Source: Ancistrus triradiatus
Taxonomy: Eukaryota > Chordata > Actinopteri > Siluriformes > Loricariidae
Reading direction: 5' to 3'
DNA length: 64,000 nucleotides
Assembly: GCA_025084515.1 (NCBI GenBank)
Contig: JAJAGP010003177.1
Coordinates: 1-64,000 of the forward strand
The notes below the pieces were generated by a model. That model saw only the letters and a program-made list of their open reading frames with translations. It was not told the DNA's origin and did no database searches. The first letter of the stretch is position 1. The number at the start of each line of letters is the position of its first letter. Position numbers and translations under genes: made by a program. This document shows positions 25,201-36,500 of this stretch, one piece after another.

Positions 25201-26946
25201 CCAGGAAAAAAAACACAAACAAAACCAATTAACATTATCTGTGGAACAGTAGAAAAAGTGTGGATTAAGAAAAATGTCTTTTCAGAGGTTTTTTTTTTAC
25301 TACCTTTTATTGCCTAAAGTATAAAACGTGCTCTTACAAATATAGAAATAGGGACCAAAAATTTATTTAAAGCTGGTATTAACATCAGTTAGATTATCAG
25401 TTAGTTAGAAATTTTGGAAAAAGATTAAATAGTAACTGATGGTACATTACTTTAACTGACAAAAAAAACCTGTTAGTTATTATAGATTTAACTATACCTG
25501 TATTAATACTAGTATATGTGCACTTATCTACAGTCCTTTATCTAATCCTGATAATGTACAAAGTCAGCTATTGCAGTATCAAGTTCAGTCTATTTTGATG
25601 GATTGAAAGTGAAAGATACAAAAATACATTTTTGCAAATTGTAATGCCACTTTTTCATTCAATCATCATTCATCGTTCATAATAAGATGGGGGGGGGGGG
25701 GGGTACTAACGATCCTTTGTTCTTGATTTATGTAAACAAAGTAGAACTGTATAGGATAACCATTTCAGGTTCCAGAGGTAAAGATAGAGTGGTTTTCCAA
25801 TTGCTGTGTGGACCTGGACTTCCAAAAAGACCATTCTTGATCTGACTGTAGAAGGGTCAACTTATTCTTTAAAAAAAAACAAAAAAAAACTGAGGAACAA
25901 TTATATATGGTCATTATACAGTTGCTAAAACAATGGCATATCTCATGTAATGGTGGTCTAAGAGTTTTGAACAGTACTGTACATATGGGTTTAGTTAGAT
26001 GGTGTTCCTGGGCTCTTGAAAATGAAAGGTTAAAGAAAGGAGTATGCTTTAATCAATTATGGTTTAAGCAATTGCAGACACCCTCCCAAATTCCTTTTTT
26101 GACTTTTTGCTTGGTCTCTGCTAATGGCTTTTCTGCTTCTTTTTTGAAAGAAATACAACTTTCTTGAAGAATGATTATCCTTATGTGTCTTATGTAATAC
26201 CTTGTTTAGTGATTCTGTCTAATCTGGAAACCACTCTGGTGCAGAAAAGACATTAACATCTTGGAACATCTCCTTAACACACAGCCAGCTGGTTTAACTA
26301 GCATTAGAAATGTTAATGAACGAGTGAACCCTGTAAAACTCTATTTTTACCCCTATCAAGCAGGGATACACTTTAATGTAATCTAGGCTGAAATTTTTGC
26401 TCCTTGACCCTGTGAAGCAATCATAGTTATGGACCATATCCAAAATGGTCCCCTAATTTCTATTCCCTACATTCGACATACTGAATTGGACACCATTTTA
26501 TAGGGAACAGAATTGGTGAGGGTGTCCATTGCATGGCACAGCTTGCACATGTCTTTTAAAATGTCTTTTAATTATTAAGACCTATGAGTATGACTGTCCA
26601 TTTGTATGAATGCTATTAATGATATTGGAATGGGGGGGTGAGTAACCAAAAAAGTGATTATTGCAATGTGTGTGATAATTGTGCAATCACCGCTCTTGAA
26701 ATACTTTAATGGATTGATAGCTGTGATTCAGACATGACTTACTTAAATCTGTTAATTTTCTAGCTGCTGGACCACTGCTTGGCTCCAGACACATCTGGAG
26801 ACGGTACAGGCTGTGACAACATGACCTGCATGATCATCACTTTTGCACCACATGTCGGCAAGGATGAGAACACCAAGAAACGCAAGCCAGAGGACCATGT
26901 GTCTGAGGAGAACGGTAACGACAGCAAAAAATCCAAAATGGATTAG
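19260..26946 (+). CDS. ppm1g: Protein phosphatase 1G (PPM/PP2C family), 10 exons
   Basis: A metal-dependent Ser/Thr phosphatase, in other vertebrates nuclear and linked to splicing and chromatin factors. Coding exons: 19260-19370, 19605-19674, 19798-19883, 21621-21750, 21852-22309, 22947-23075, 23843-24077, 24176-24305, 24768-24864, 26764-26946. All junctions are GT-AG and keep frame, giving 542 residues (human about 546). It opens [10 protein letters not shown], with the Gly-2 that is myristoylated in this family. Metal-binding motifs are present: MEDAH (about 36-40), DGHGG (about 57-61), NAGDSR (about 350), GCDNMT near the C-terminus. Exons 5-6 encode the PPM1G-specific insert, Ser/Gly-rich and then strongly Glu/Asp-rich (about 255-325). 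The tail has KKRK and KKSKMD, likely nuclear localisation signals. Intron 9 (1.9 kb) and intron 6 hold transposon debris. Looks intact. Confidence 0.96.
19968..20165 (+). repeat. SINE-like repeat in ppm1g intron 3
   Basis: Contains degraded TGTGTGGAGTTTGTGTGGTTT and a CCTTCCACATTCCAGAGACGTGCATTAGGTCAC block, the same family as at 9797. Confidence 0.6.
20690..20850 (-). repeat. Inverted SINE-like repeat in ppm1g intron 3
   Basis: Complement of the same family: AGTTAACCTAAAGTGTGTTT, then TACAAACTCCACACA, then a B-box remnant GGCTTGAACTCCGG. Confidence 0.6.
23144..23650 (-). mobile_element. Tc1-type element remnant in ppm1g intron 6
   Basis: It starts near TTAACCATAACATTGACATC and contains TGGTATCTGGCACCAAGACG and GATCTGGGGAATTTGGAGGC, blocks of a widespread fish Tc1-like family whose transposase lies on the minus strand ([13 protein letters not shown] near 23360). 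It ends near GTCAGTACTTTTAATGTTAT. A related inverted copy lies at 28040-28590. Confidence 0.7.
25600..25822 (+). repeat. Duplicated segment, copy 1, in ppm1g intron 9
   Basis: Closely matches 27293-27513 in the same orientation. Shared blocks are ATACATTTTTG.AAATT, ATTCATCGTTCAT.ATAAGA, a G-run, GTAAACAAAGTAGAACTGTA, GGATAACC.TTTCAG and GTGGTTTTCCAATTGCTGTG. Confidence 0.8.
25900..25985 (-). repeat. Tc1 terminal fragment
   Basis: ATGGTCATTATAC..TTGCTAAAACAA followed by TTGAACAGTACTGTACA. It matches pieces of the element at 60467-60940. Confidence 0.55.
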
Positions 26947-27292
26947 AGCCACCATGATTGGACGTTACACACTTTATGTCCTTTTGATGAAGTCTGATCA
27001 GACGTTCTCTCTCTCCTCTCAACGTAACCTACTGGATTTTATGGATAACCCCACCCCAAATATTCTTTAGTTTTAAATAATTTGAAGGTGAAAGAAAACC
27101 GAACAGTCTATCAGCCATTATTGGTTTTCTTCGAGTTTGTTTAGCAGTCCCTCATCAACATATCCACATGGATGAGTGAAGTCATCACTTTAGTGCAGTG
27201 AATTTTCCCTCTCAATCCACATGTACTCATGTCTTTGTATATAGTATATCCAGGAACCTGGAATACATTTTTGATGGATTTTCTTTCTGAAC

Positions 27293-27513
27293 ACCCATAC
27301 TTAAAAGTTTTCAAATACATTTTTGTAAATTATGTGATGCCACCTTGTTTTAATTTTGAGACTACATTCATCGTTCATCATAAGAGAGGGGGAAAAATAC
27401 TAACATTCCTTTGTTTTTGATCTACGTAAACAAAGTAGAACTGTAGAGGATAACCGTTTCAGATTCCTGAGGTAAAGATTAAGTGGTTTTCCAATTGCTG
27501 TGTGGACCTGAAC
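27293..27513 (+). repeat. Duplicated segment, copy 2, in the ppm1g 3' UTR region
   Basis: Partner of 25600-25822, same order of blocks and same strand. The pair brackets the last coding exon of ppm1g. Confidence 0.8.
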
Positions 27514-27971
27514 TGGACCTGCAGACTGCACTGTGTATGAATGAGCTAAAGGGAACATCACTGAGTTGTGAAGAATCTTACTGTTTTTAGCTGTAGCAAT
27601 TCTTGGCAATCAGATGGATTTCTGCCTGATTGGTTGAATTTTGTTTCCTCCATTTATTTTCTACTGTTTACAGAACTCTGTGCAGCCACAGAATCCCTGA
27701 ACACATTAGATTCCAGTAATGTAAGTAAAACTTACCAAAAATTGGTTAAGAACTTTAACATTTGCTGATGATCAGCAAGATACAAGCCAGGTGGTGCAAC
27801 TATGTGGAAAATCAGTGCAAAGGGATCACCACTCCTCTTTTTCGTTTGTCTTCAGTCCTGATCATGTAGCTAAATATGGTTTCTATATAAGGTATTTTGG
27901 AAAATATATTTTGGTACTTCTGCACATCTTTGTGAATTCTCCAAATCTACAGCAAATATTGATCCTTAAAC

Positions 27972-27977
27972 AATAAA
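27972..27977 (+). promoter_or_regulatory. Candidate ppm1g poly(A) signal
   Basis: AATAAA about 1.0 kb after the stop codon, followed by a T/G-rich stretch (28000-28020). A normal 3' UTR length for this gene class; not proved. Confidence 0.5.
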
Positions 27978-28039
27978 AAGTAAAGACCGATTTGTCACAG
28001 GCTTTTTTTTGTTTGTTTTCGTCCAAGTGATCTAGCAGG

Positions 28040-28590
28040 TGTACCTCTATCAGCCGTAACATTAAAAGCACTGCCAGGTGAAGTGAATAACATTTGACAG
28101 TGTGGTCCTTTAGGCAGTTTTTTGCTGGGAAACCAAGGGTCCTGGCATTCATGTGGATTTTACTTATCACCACAAATCTAAACGTTGCTGCAGACAGATT
28201 ACACCCCTTTATGGCTGCGGTATTCCCTTAATGGCAGTGGCCTCTATCAGCAGGCTAATGCGCTCTGCCACATGTTCGAGTTGTTTGAGAAATAGAAGGA
28301 AATATGAGGAATACGAGAGCTGAAGATGTTGACTTGGCCTCCAAATATCACAATCTCAGTTCAATAAATCATCGGTGGGATGTGTTGGACAAACAAGCCA
28401 AATCCATGGAGGCTCCACCTTGCAATTTAAATAGGACTTAAAGGATCTGCTGTTAACGTCTTTGTCAGGACACCTGCAGAGGTCTTGTGGAGTCCATGCC
28501 TCAAAGGGTCAGAGTCTTGGTGGCACGAGGGTGACGCACACACAATATTAGGCAGGAGGTTTTAATGTTGTAGCTGACTAGTGTATAAAT
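28040..28590 (+). mobile_element. Tc1-type remnant, inverted relative to the copy at 23144
   Basis: It starts ATCAGCCGTAACATTAAAAG and ends AGGCAGGAGGTTTTAATGTTGT. Between them are complements of the blocks in the 23144 copy (GGAAACCAAGGGTCCTGGCAT, TTGACTTGGCCTCCAAAT, GGAGTCCATGCCTC). No open transposase. Confidence 0.7.
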
Positions 28591-28677
28591 GTTAGTGGTG
28601 CAGCCTTTGCTGATGCTTGCCAGCACGTTCTTAAAAAGGAGTATATACTTATTTCAGTTTTGCAAGAAACAGTCATG

Positions 28678-28760
28678 TTTAGTACTGTGCGAAAGTCTTA
28701 GGCCACCATTAGATTTGTTGTTTCAGCAGTGGTATAATGACCACGTATATAACACATTGT
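28678..28760 (+). repeat. Tc1 terminal-repeat fragment
   Basis: TAGTACTGTGCGAAAGTCTTA followed by CCACCATTAGAT matches the start of the element at 60467. Confidence 0.55.
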
Positions 28761-29055
28761 CGATGAAACCAGGATTCATCACTCTTTTCCCACTGATCTT
28801 CATTTGTGAGCTTTAATGTATCTTAGCCTTTTCTGTCTTTGGCTGCTTGGTTTCTTGGCTACTACCCTTCCAGAAACCCTTCCATGACATAATTTCTACT
28901 GAAAAGTATACAAAACACTTCTGTAAGTCAGTATTGGTGTCTGCTGACTGCTCTACATGTACAATTAATCAGTATACCAATGGCGTAGTGTTACTAATTA
29001 CCTTTAAGTTTTCGAAGCACTTTGTAATTGGAAGCATAAAATAGTGGTATACAGT

Positions 29056-30177
29056 GGTGCTTGAAGGTTTGTGAACCCTTTATAATTTTCTATTTCTGCA
29101 TAAATATGACCTAAAACATAATCAGATTTTCACACAAGTCTTAAAAGTAGATAAAGAGAATGCAGTTAAACAAATGACACAAAAAATATATATCTGGTCA
29201 TTTGTTTATTGAGGAAAATGATCCAATAATACATATGTGAGTGGCAAAAGTATGTGAACCTCTAGGATTGGCAGTTAATTTGAAGGTGAAATTATAGTCG
29301 GGTGTTTTCAATCAATGGGATGACAATCAGGTGTCAATGGCCACCGTGTTTGTTTTTTTTTTTTTTTTTAATCTGTTATTCACAACACGTTTGTGGAAGT
29401 GTATCATGGCACGAACAAAGGAGATTTCTGAGGATCTCAGAAAAAGTTGTTGATGCTCATCAGGCTGGAAAAGGTTACAAAACCATCTCTAAAGAGTTTG
29501 GACTCCACCAATCCACAGTCATTGTGTACACATGGTAGAAATTCAAGATCATTGTTACCCTCCCTAGGAGTGATCGACCAACAAAGATCACTCCAAGAGC
29601 AAGGCGTTTAATAATTGGCAAGGTCAGAAAGGACCACAGGGTAACGTTAATGTTCATGAGTCCACCATCAGAAGAACACTGAACAACAATGGTGTGCATG
29701 GCAGGGTTGCAAGGAGAAAGCCACTGCACTTCAAAAAGAACATTGCTGCTCGTCTACAGTTTGCTAAAGATGATGTGGACAAGCCAGAATGCTGTTGGAA
29801 GAATGTTCTGTGGACAGATGAGACCAAGATATAATTTTTTGGTTTAAAAGAAAAGCATTATGTTTGGAGAAAGGAAAACACTGCATTCCAGCCTAAGAAC
29901 CTTATTCCATCTGTGAAACAAGGTGGTGGTAGTATCATGGTTCGGGCCTGTTTTAGCTGCATCCTGGGCCAGGACAGCTTGCCATAATTGATGGAACAAT
30001 GAATTCTGAGTTCTTAAGGAAAATGTCCAGTGTAGTATTTTTTTTGTCTCATTTGTTTAACTGGGTTTTACCTTTATCTACTTTTAGGACTTGTGTGAAA
30101 ATCTGATCATGTTTTACGTCATATTTATGCAGAAATATAGAGAATTCTAAAGGGTTCACAAACTTTCAAGCACCACT
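29056..30177 (+). mobile_element. Tc1-type transposon, family A, both ends present, transposase broken
   Basis: The ends CAGTGGTGCTTGAAGGTTTG and ...CTTTCAAGCACCACTG are flanked by TA on each side. The transposase starts at the ATG near 29406 (MARTKEISEDL). Lesions: a frameshift soon after (AGAAAAAGTTGTTGATGCTC), an in-frame stop in the region of the first catalytic Asp (GATGAGACCAAGATATAA near 29818-29835), and loss of the C-terminal third, since 30030 joins directly to the right terminal repeat. Non-autonomous. Confidence 0.88.
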
Positions 30178-30542
30178 GTAAATCTCAGCTAAGGCCTCCA
30201 CATGAACACCAACTTTCCCTGGTGTATTCAACTAACAGGGTGTCATTAAGATGCAGTGTTACTAAATAAATTAATGTAAATTGAAAACCTCTTTTAAATT
30301 GACATCACAATTCTCATTGTTATACTTTAATTATTGATAATGAAATGTACATGATAAATGTCTGAGAATACATACAGTATTCTTGAAGCCAAGACATGAT
30401 ACATTCTGCCTTTGCGATAGGTAAGTTAGATGAAAGTAATAAGCTCAATTCAGCACAAACACAAAACTCTGCAATTTTCATGTAATCTAAAGTCTGTTGT
30501 TCACAGTGGGGCTCAAAGTGACTTTCCAAGACACTGGAGTGT

Positions 30543-33500
30543 TTACCAGAGTGGCGCCCGTTTAAACATGCCCTCCCAGCAGTACGACTCTGCCATCTGT
30601 CAAAGACAGAAAATAACCTCTAATTCTGGTCCATTATACATGTATGATTTTAGTGTGAGCTATAAAGGTACTGAGCATAGAGCCACAACATCAAATAGGA
30701 GCTGCCAATGTAATTAAAAAACTTCCAGTAATTCTATTACCTCCATTCTTTTGTGAAGAAATATCAGCTTCTGGTTCAACAATTCGACGTCCTGTAGGAG
30801 ACAGGCAAGTTTTTATGATTAAATTATTGGTTCAATTATTAGGTTAATTCTAGTTTAGATAAATTTTTTGTTCATTTGCAATTTTAGGAAAACACATTTT
30901 CCCACAATTCGATGCATTGGCATAGTGGTGCAGTGGTTAATGCTGCAGCCTCATAGCTCCAGAGAACACCAAGTCAGTGCCATGCGTGGGGTTTCCGGTT
31001 TCCGTCCACATTCCAGAGACATGTGTTACGTCAATTAGTGTCTTTAAAAGTCTCCCAGTGTAAGTGTGTCTTGCATTATACTGGCACCCTGAGCGGCCGG
31101 TTAGACCACAGCTGCCCGCAACCCTGAAGTGGATTAAGCGGGTATGAAAAATGAATGAATTTGAGGGGCATCTGAGAACCTGGGTTCGAATCCCAGGCTG
31201 GTGTTGAAATGTTGAAGGTTGAAATGTTGATGGCACGATCGCAAAGTACAGTGATACAAAAACTACGGCTAGTAACGGGACAGCTATCCATAGTCTGCCT
31301 GAGTCGAGTTATAATTCATACTGCCGAAATATTCGTACTGCAGCTGGATAATGACCCAAATGCCTAAAAACCTAAAAGCTTTGCAACAAACTTGAAGATC
31401 AAGGAGTGCTGACTGTCATGGACGTTCCTCCACAGTCACATAAACCCCACTGAGCATTTATGGGGCACTTGATGCAGAAACCCAAGCATTTAGTAACATC
31501 AAAAGATGCTATTTGCAATATTGTAAAATCGTGCTGCATGCCAGGCCGAGTTCACACCTTCATTACAGCAAAAGTGGGAACATACCAAATACTAATAAAT
31601 TCTGAGACTTATTTGCAAAGGTTCCATTTTCAAACAAATGATTATGGTGGTTATGTGACTTAGAAGGAATTGTTTTAATTTCAGAAAAATGTCATTTTCA
31701 CTTTTAGCCCCCACTGTAAATGACTGCCTATTGAAATGATGACAAATGGGATGACGAATGTATTGGTCTATTTGTTTCTGAGTTAATAAGGACTTGTAGT
31801 GTGGTGAGTTTCTATATTACCTTAATCATCTTCTCGTGCTGTTTTTGCTTCATTTCAGGAAGAAGTTCCTCCAGTCTTTCAATCTAAAGTGAGAACAAAC
31901 TGTTACATATGGAAAATATTTCTGCTGCACTATACATTAATTTAAAAAAAAAAAGAAATTAATATAAAGTTATACATTTTGTCTGACAAAGTCTGGTCAC
32001 TTACCCTTTTTCCAATACTCTGAAGTCTTGACTTCATGCTTTTGTTAATTACAGTCATTGCAATATTTCTTGGCCTTGCATCAACTTAATTTATTCAGAA
32101 ACACCACATGTTAAAAATAGTTTATGAATGCAGAATCATTGTTAGAAAAGACACTTGGGTTGCATCAAAATATCATGACTACATCACTACAGGAGAACCC
32201 TTGAGTAGTCATACCATGCTGATAGTATTTGGCCACCTCCAAGACGTAGGGCCTATGTGTTGGGATATACAAAGTTTGAATCAATGGAAAGAGTCTTGCA
32301 CTTATGCCGTAGAATATGTAAAACATGATTAATCCTGTATAAATGTTTGCCACAGTAAAGTGTTACTGGTAGTACTGTCTGGTTGTGTACCTAAGAAATA
32401 ATTTATTAACTAAGAATAGAACAGTTTTTAATCCAACCCCAAATCAGAAAAAGTTGAAACAGTATGCAAAATGCAAATAAAATAAAAAAACTGTGTCTTA
32501 CATAGACTTTTTCAATCCATACAGTTAATAAATATGGATGTTAATAAACATTCATTCCTGCATTTCAGGCCAGCAACACATTCCAAAAAATCTGACGGGG
32601 AAATTTGGGGCGGTAATGGGGTAAAAAACTAAATAATGATGTGATTTCAAACAGGTGACGTCAACAGGTGATTGTAATCATGATTTAGTGCAAAAGCAGT
32701 ATCCACAAAAGGCAGTCTTTGAGGAGTAGAGGATCTCCAGTTTGTCAACAAATGTGTGAAAAGATTAATGAAATGTCTAAATGCAATGTTCCTCAAAGAA
32801 AGACTGGAAGGGATTTACATATTTCTCCCCCTACAGTTCATAATATCATTAAATAATTCAAGACATCTGGAGAAATCCAGGAAATCACATTTTAGGATTT
32901 TTAAAGAATTTAATTGTAAATTATGGTGAAAAATAAGTATTTGGTCAATAATAAAAGTTCAACTCAATACTTTGTAACATAACATTTGTTGGCAATGACA
33001 GAGATTGATTGATCTTCACCAGATTTGCACTCACTGTAGCTGGTATTATGGCCCATTCTTCCATGTAGATCTCTAGAGCAGTGATGTTTTGGGGCTGTCA
33101 CTGGACAACACAGACTTTCAACTGCCTCCACAAATTTTCTATGGGGTTGAAGTCTGGAGACTGGCTAGGTCACTTCAGGACCTTGAAATGCTTTGGGATC
33201 ATTGTCATGCTGGAAGACCCAGCCACGTTCCATCTTCAATGCTTTCACTGATGGAAGGAGGTTTTGGCTTAGAATCTCACGATGCCTCCTGTCCCCTTTG
33301 CAGAAAAACAGCCCCAAAGCATGATGTTTTCACCCCCATGATTCACAGTAGGGTGTTCTTGGGATGCAACTCAGCATTCTTCTTCCTCCAAACACAAGTT
33401 GAGTTTTTACCAAAAAGTTTTATTTTGGTTAAAGGTGACCACATGATATTCTTCATGATATTATTCATGATAAACTTCAGACGGGCCTGGACATGTACTG

Positions 33501-36500
33501 GTTTAAGCAGGGGGACACTCCTGGCACTGCAGGATCTGAGTCCCTCTCAGCGTAGTGTGTTACTGATGCAGGTCATTCATCAGGTCCCTCTGTGTAATTC
33601 TGGGATTTTTGCTCACCTTTCTCATGATCATTTTGACCCCACGTTATAAGATCTTGCGTCGTGCCCCAGATCGAGGGAGATTATCAGTGGTCTTGTATGT
33701 CTTCCATTTTCTTACAATTGCTCCCACAGTTGATTTATTCACACCAACCTGCTTGCCTATTGTAGATTCACTCTTCCCAGCCTGGTGCAGGTCTACAATT
33801 TTCTTCCTGGTGTCCTTCGACAGCTCTTTGGTCTTGGCCATGGTTGAGTTTGGATTCTGCCTGTTTGAGGCTGTGGACAGGTGTCTTTTATACAGATAAC
33901 GAGGTCAAACAGGTGCCATTAATACAGGTAACAAGTGGAGGACAGAAGAGCTTCTAAAAAGTTACAGGTCTGTTAGAGCCAGAAATCTTGCTTGTTTGTG
34001 GGTGACCAAATACTTATTTTCCACCATGACTTACAATTAAATTCTTTAAAAATCCTACAATGTGATTTCATGGATTTTTTTCTAATTTTGTCTCTTAGTT
34101 GAAGTATAGCTATGATGAAAATTACAGACCTCTCTCATCTTTCTAATTAGGAGAACTTGCACAATCAGTGGCTTAATACTTTTTTTTGCCCCACAGTATA
34201 ACTATATGGGCAAGGGATTATTTTGGCAAAGCATTAATATACAGAGTTGCATTCACAAATGCCACTTAAAACTGACTTCTCTGGGTTCAGAGGCATCTGG
34301 GATGGACCATCACACAGTGGAAGTGTGTATTGTCATCACACCAATCAATATTCCAGTATGTCCTTTTTTGAAAGAAATGGACGCCATGTGCTCCGGACCA
34401 AGGACGAAAAGGATCATCCACTGTTATCAGCAACAAGTCCATGCCTTTACGTCGACGACATCTCCATTTTCAACAAGACAATACAAAACCACATGCTTGA
34501 ACATATGTGGCATGGCTGTGAAAGAAGAGGGTATGGATAATAGAATAGTCTTTGCATTTTCCACACTTTCCCAACTTTTCTGATTTGGGGTATATAGATA
34601 TGTGGCTTACAATCTTTTTATCAGCTGGAACAAAATAATTGCAAAAGTCAAGTCTTGCATGCCACATATATCCAGACATGGCATTCAAACCACCTGCCTA
34701 ATGTTGGGTAGATCCTTGGTCTGCAACAGTGTTAAGGTAGATGGTATGTGTCAAAGTAACATCCACATGACTGCCAGGAGCTAAGGTCTACCAGCAGAAC
34801 ATTACCCAGAGCATCACACTGTCAGTGTCATTCACTTCACATGTCAGTGGTTATAATGTTATGTGATTTGTGTACATGCCCAAGTATAACAAGTCGAAGC
34901 TAGGAAAGTTTAAAAAGAGGACAATCACTGCTTTTGAAGATTAAATAATAATAAAAGATAAACAATTGAATAGCCTTACATTTGTTTGCTGTTTGCCGGT
35001 ATGCTGCCATTCAGTGGGATTAAGAAGCCTCTACAGTTTCGTATCTGGAATTTATTATATAAATTGTTTATACACACTGACTTTTTGTACTTTTCGTTAA
35101 TGCATTCCTATCAGAGGTCAAAAAGTATGAGGTTGTGTAAACCTTGAATGTCACCTGAGCCACATCCAGCCTGAAAGAATGAGCAACAATCTGTAAAAAA
35201 AAGAAAAAAACAAAGAAAAAAACTTGGCAGTATTACTCAAAACAAGAAGCACATTGAAAAACGAACAACCAAATAAATGAAGAGACCCACCTGTCTCACT
35301 GTGGTCATTTTCGCACCTCTGGGAATGTGAACGTCTTTCAGAGCTATAACTCTGTCATCTAGGAAAGAAACAGTCATGATTCAAGAACTGGTAGTGTTGA
35401 TTCTGAAATTTAGGTCCCCCAACAAATGCACCCCTTTTAGTCACCCACTGCAAATACATTTTAGAGTATGTGGAGGGTCAGAAGTCAAGGATCTCGATGA
35501 CTAATCGGGTGGTTTGACTTCAAAAAAGTTCTGCAAAGTTACCACTATATTACCCCTTGAGTATAGCTCAACCTGCAGCTGCTTAGATCAATTTTAAGTC
35601 ACCCTGAATAAGGACATCGCTAAACGCTGTAAGTGTTACATGTATATTAGTAAATGTTTGTTAAACTAAAAGCAGCTATGTAAATGGTAAGCTTTGCCTG
35701 TTGCTGAGTTCATCACCCACATTTAAATCCATGGGCTCTGTGTGTACAAGCACTCCAACTACTACTACTCTTGGAAGTGCGCTGATATTAGAAAAAAATT
35801 TTATCAGGACTGAAAGTCTATTCTGTCAAGCTTTCATTTTGGGTTAAAGTCATGGTGGGTTGTTTTTTTCAGCTCCCATGGTAGTACTGTGTTGATGCTT
35901 GTTTTTATTTTCTATGTTCTGTATCTTATTTTAATATACTTTATGCTGTTTTTTATTTAATTTTAAAGTAATCATCCCCATTTCCACCCCGCTTATCATG
36001 GTGTTGCATTCAGCAACACTTACTTGTAGCACTTTCATAATATAAAGCTTACATTTCTGAATTCCCCAAAGACAAACAATGGCAGTATAATGGGTTGTAC
36101 TGAATATCACAGTGACTCAATATGCACATTCATTGGTTTCCGCTGCCAAAAAATCATTTCTTCAACTTTCCGCCTTGCTGTCCTTAAATAAAGTCCATAG
36201 AGAATTGGTTTACCAACTCTTATTGAGAAGTCGGCTGGCTTGCACAGAACCTTGACTCCATCAGACAAATTAAAAATACATTGGAATGCCAAAAGTGAAC
36301 TTGGGATTATTGTCTAACATCAGAAGCTGACCTCAAAGTCATGTTCCAAAATCTAGTGGAACTGTCACAGATTCATGAAACTGTGAAGCCTCACAGCTTG
36401 GAGATCCCCGGTTTGATCCTGACCTTGGACTTTGCTTGTGTAGAGTTTCCATGTTCTCCATGTGTTCACATGGGTTTACTCAGGGTAAACTGGTTTTCTC

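Noticed and set aside
32165..32353. Minus-strand 62-codon frame considered as the missing exon of the coiled-coil gene
   Set aside because: No splice sites of the needed phase; the sequence looks like a MITE relic.
36107..36292. Minus-strand 61-codon frame with protein-like composition inside intron 1 of the coiled-coil gene
   Set aside because: No splice acceptor or donor fits it, exon 1 joins exon 2 in frame without it, and it ends at a stop codon inside the intron.
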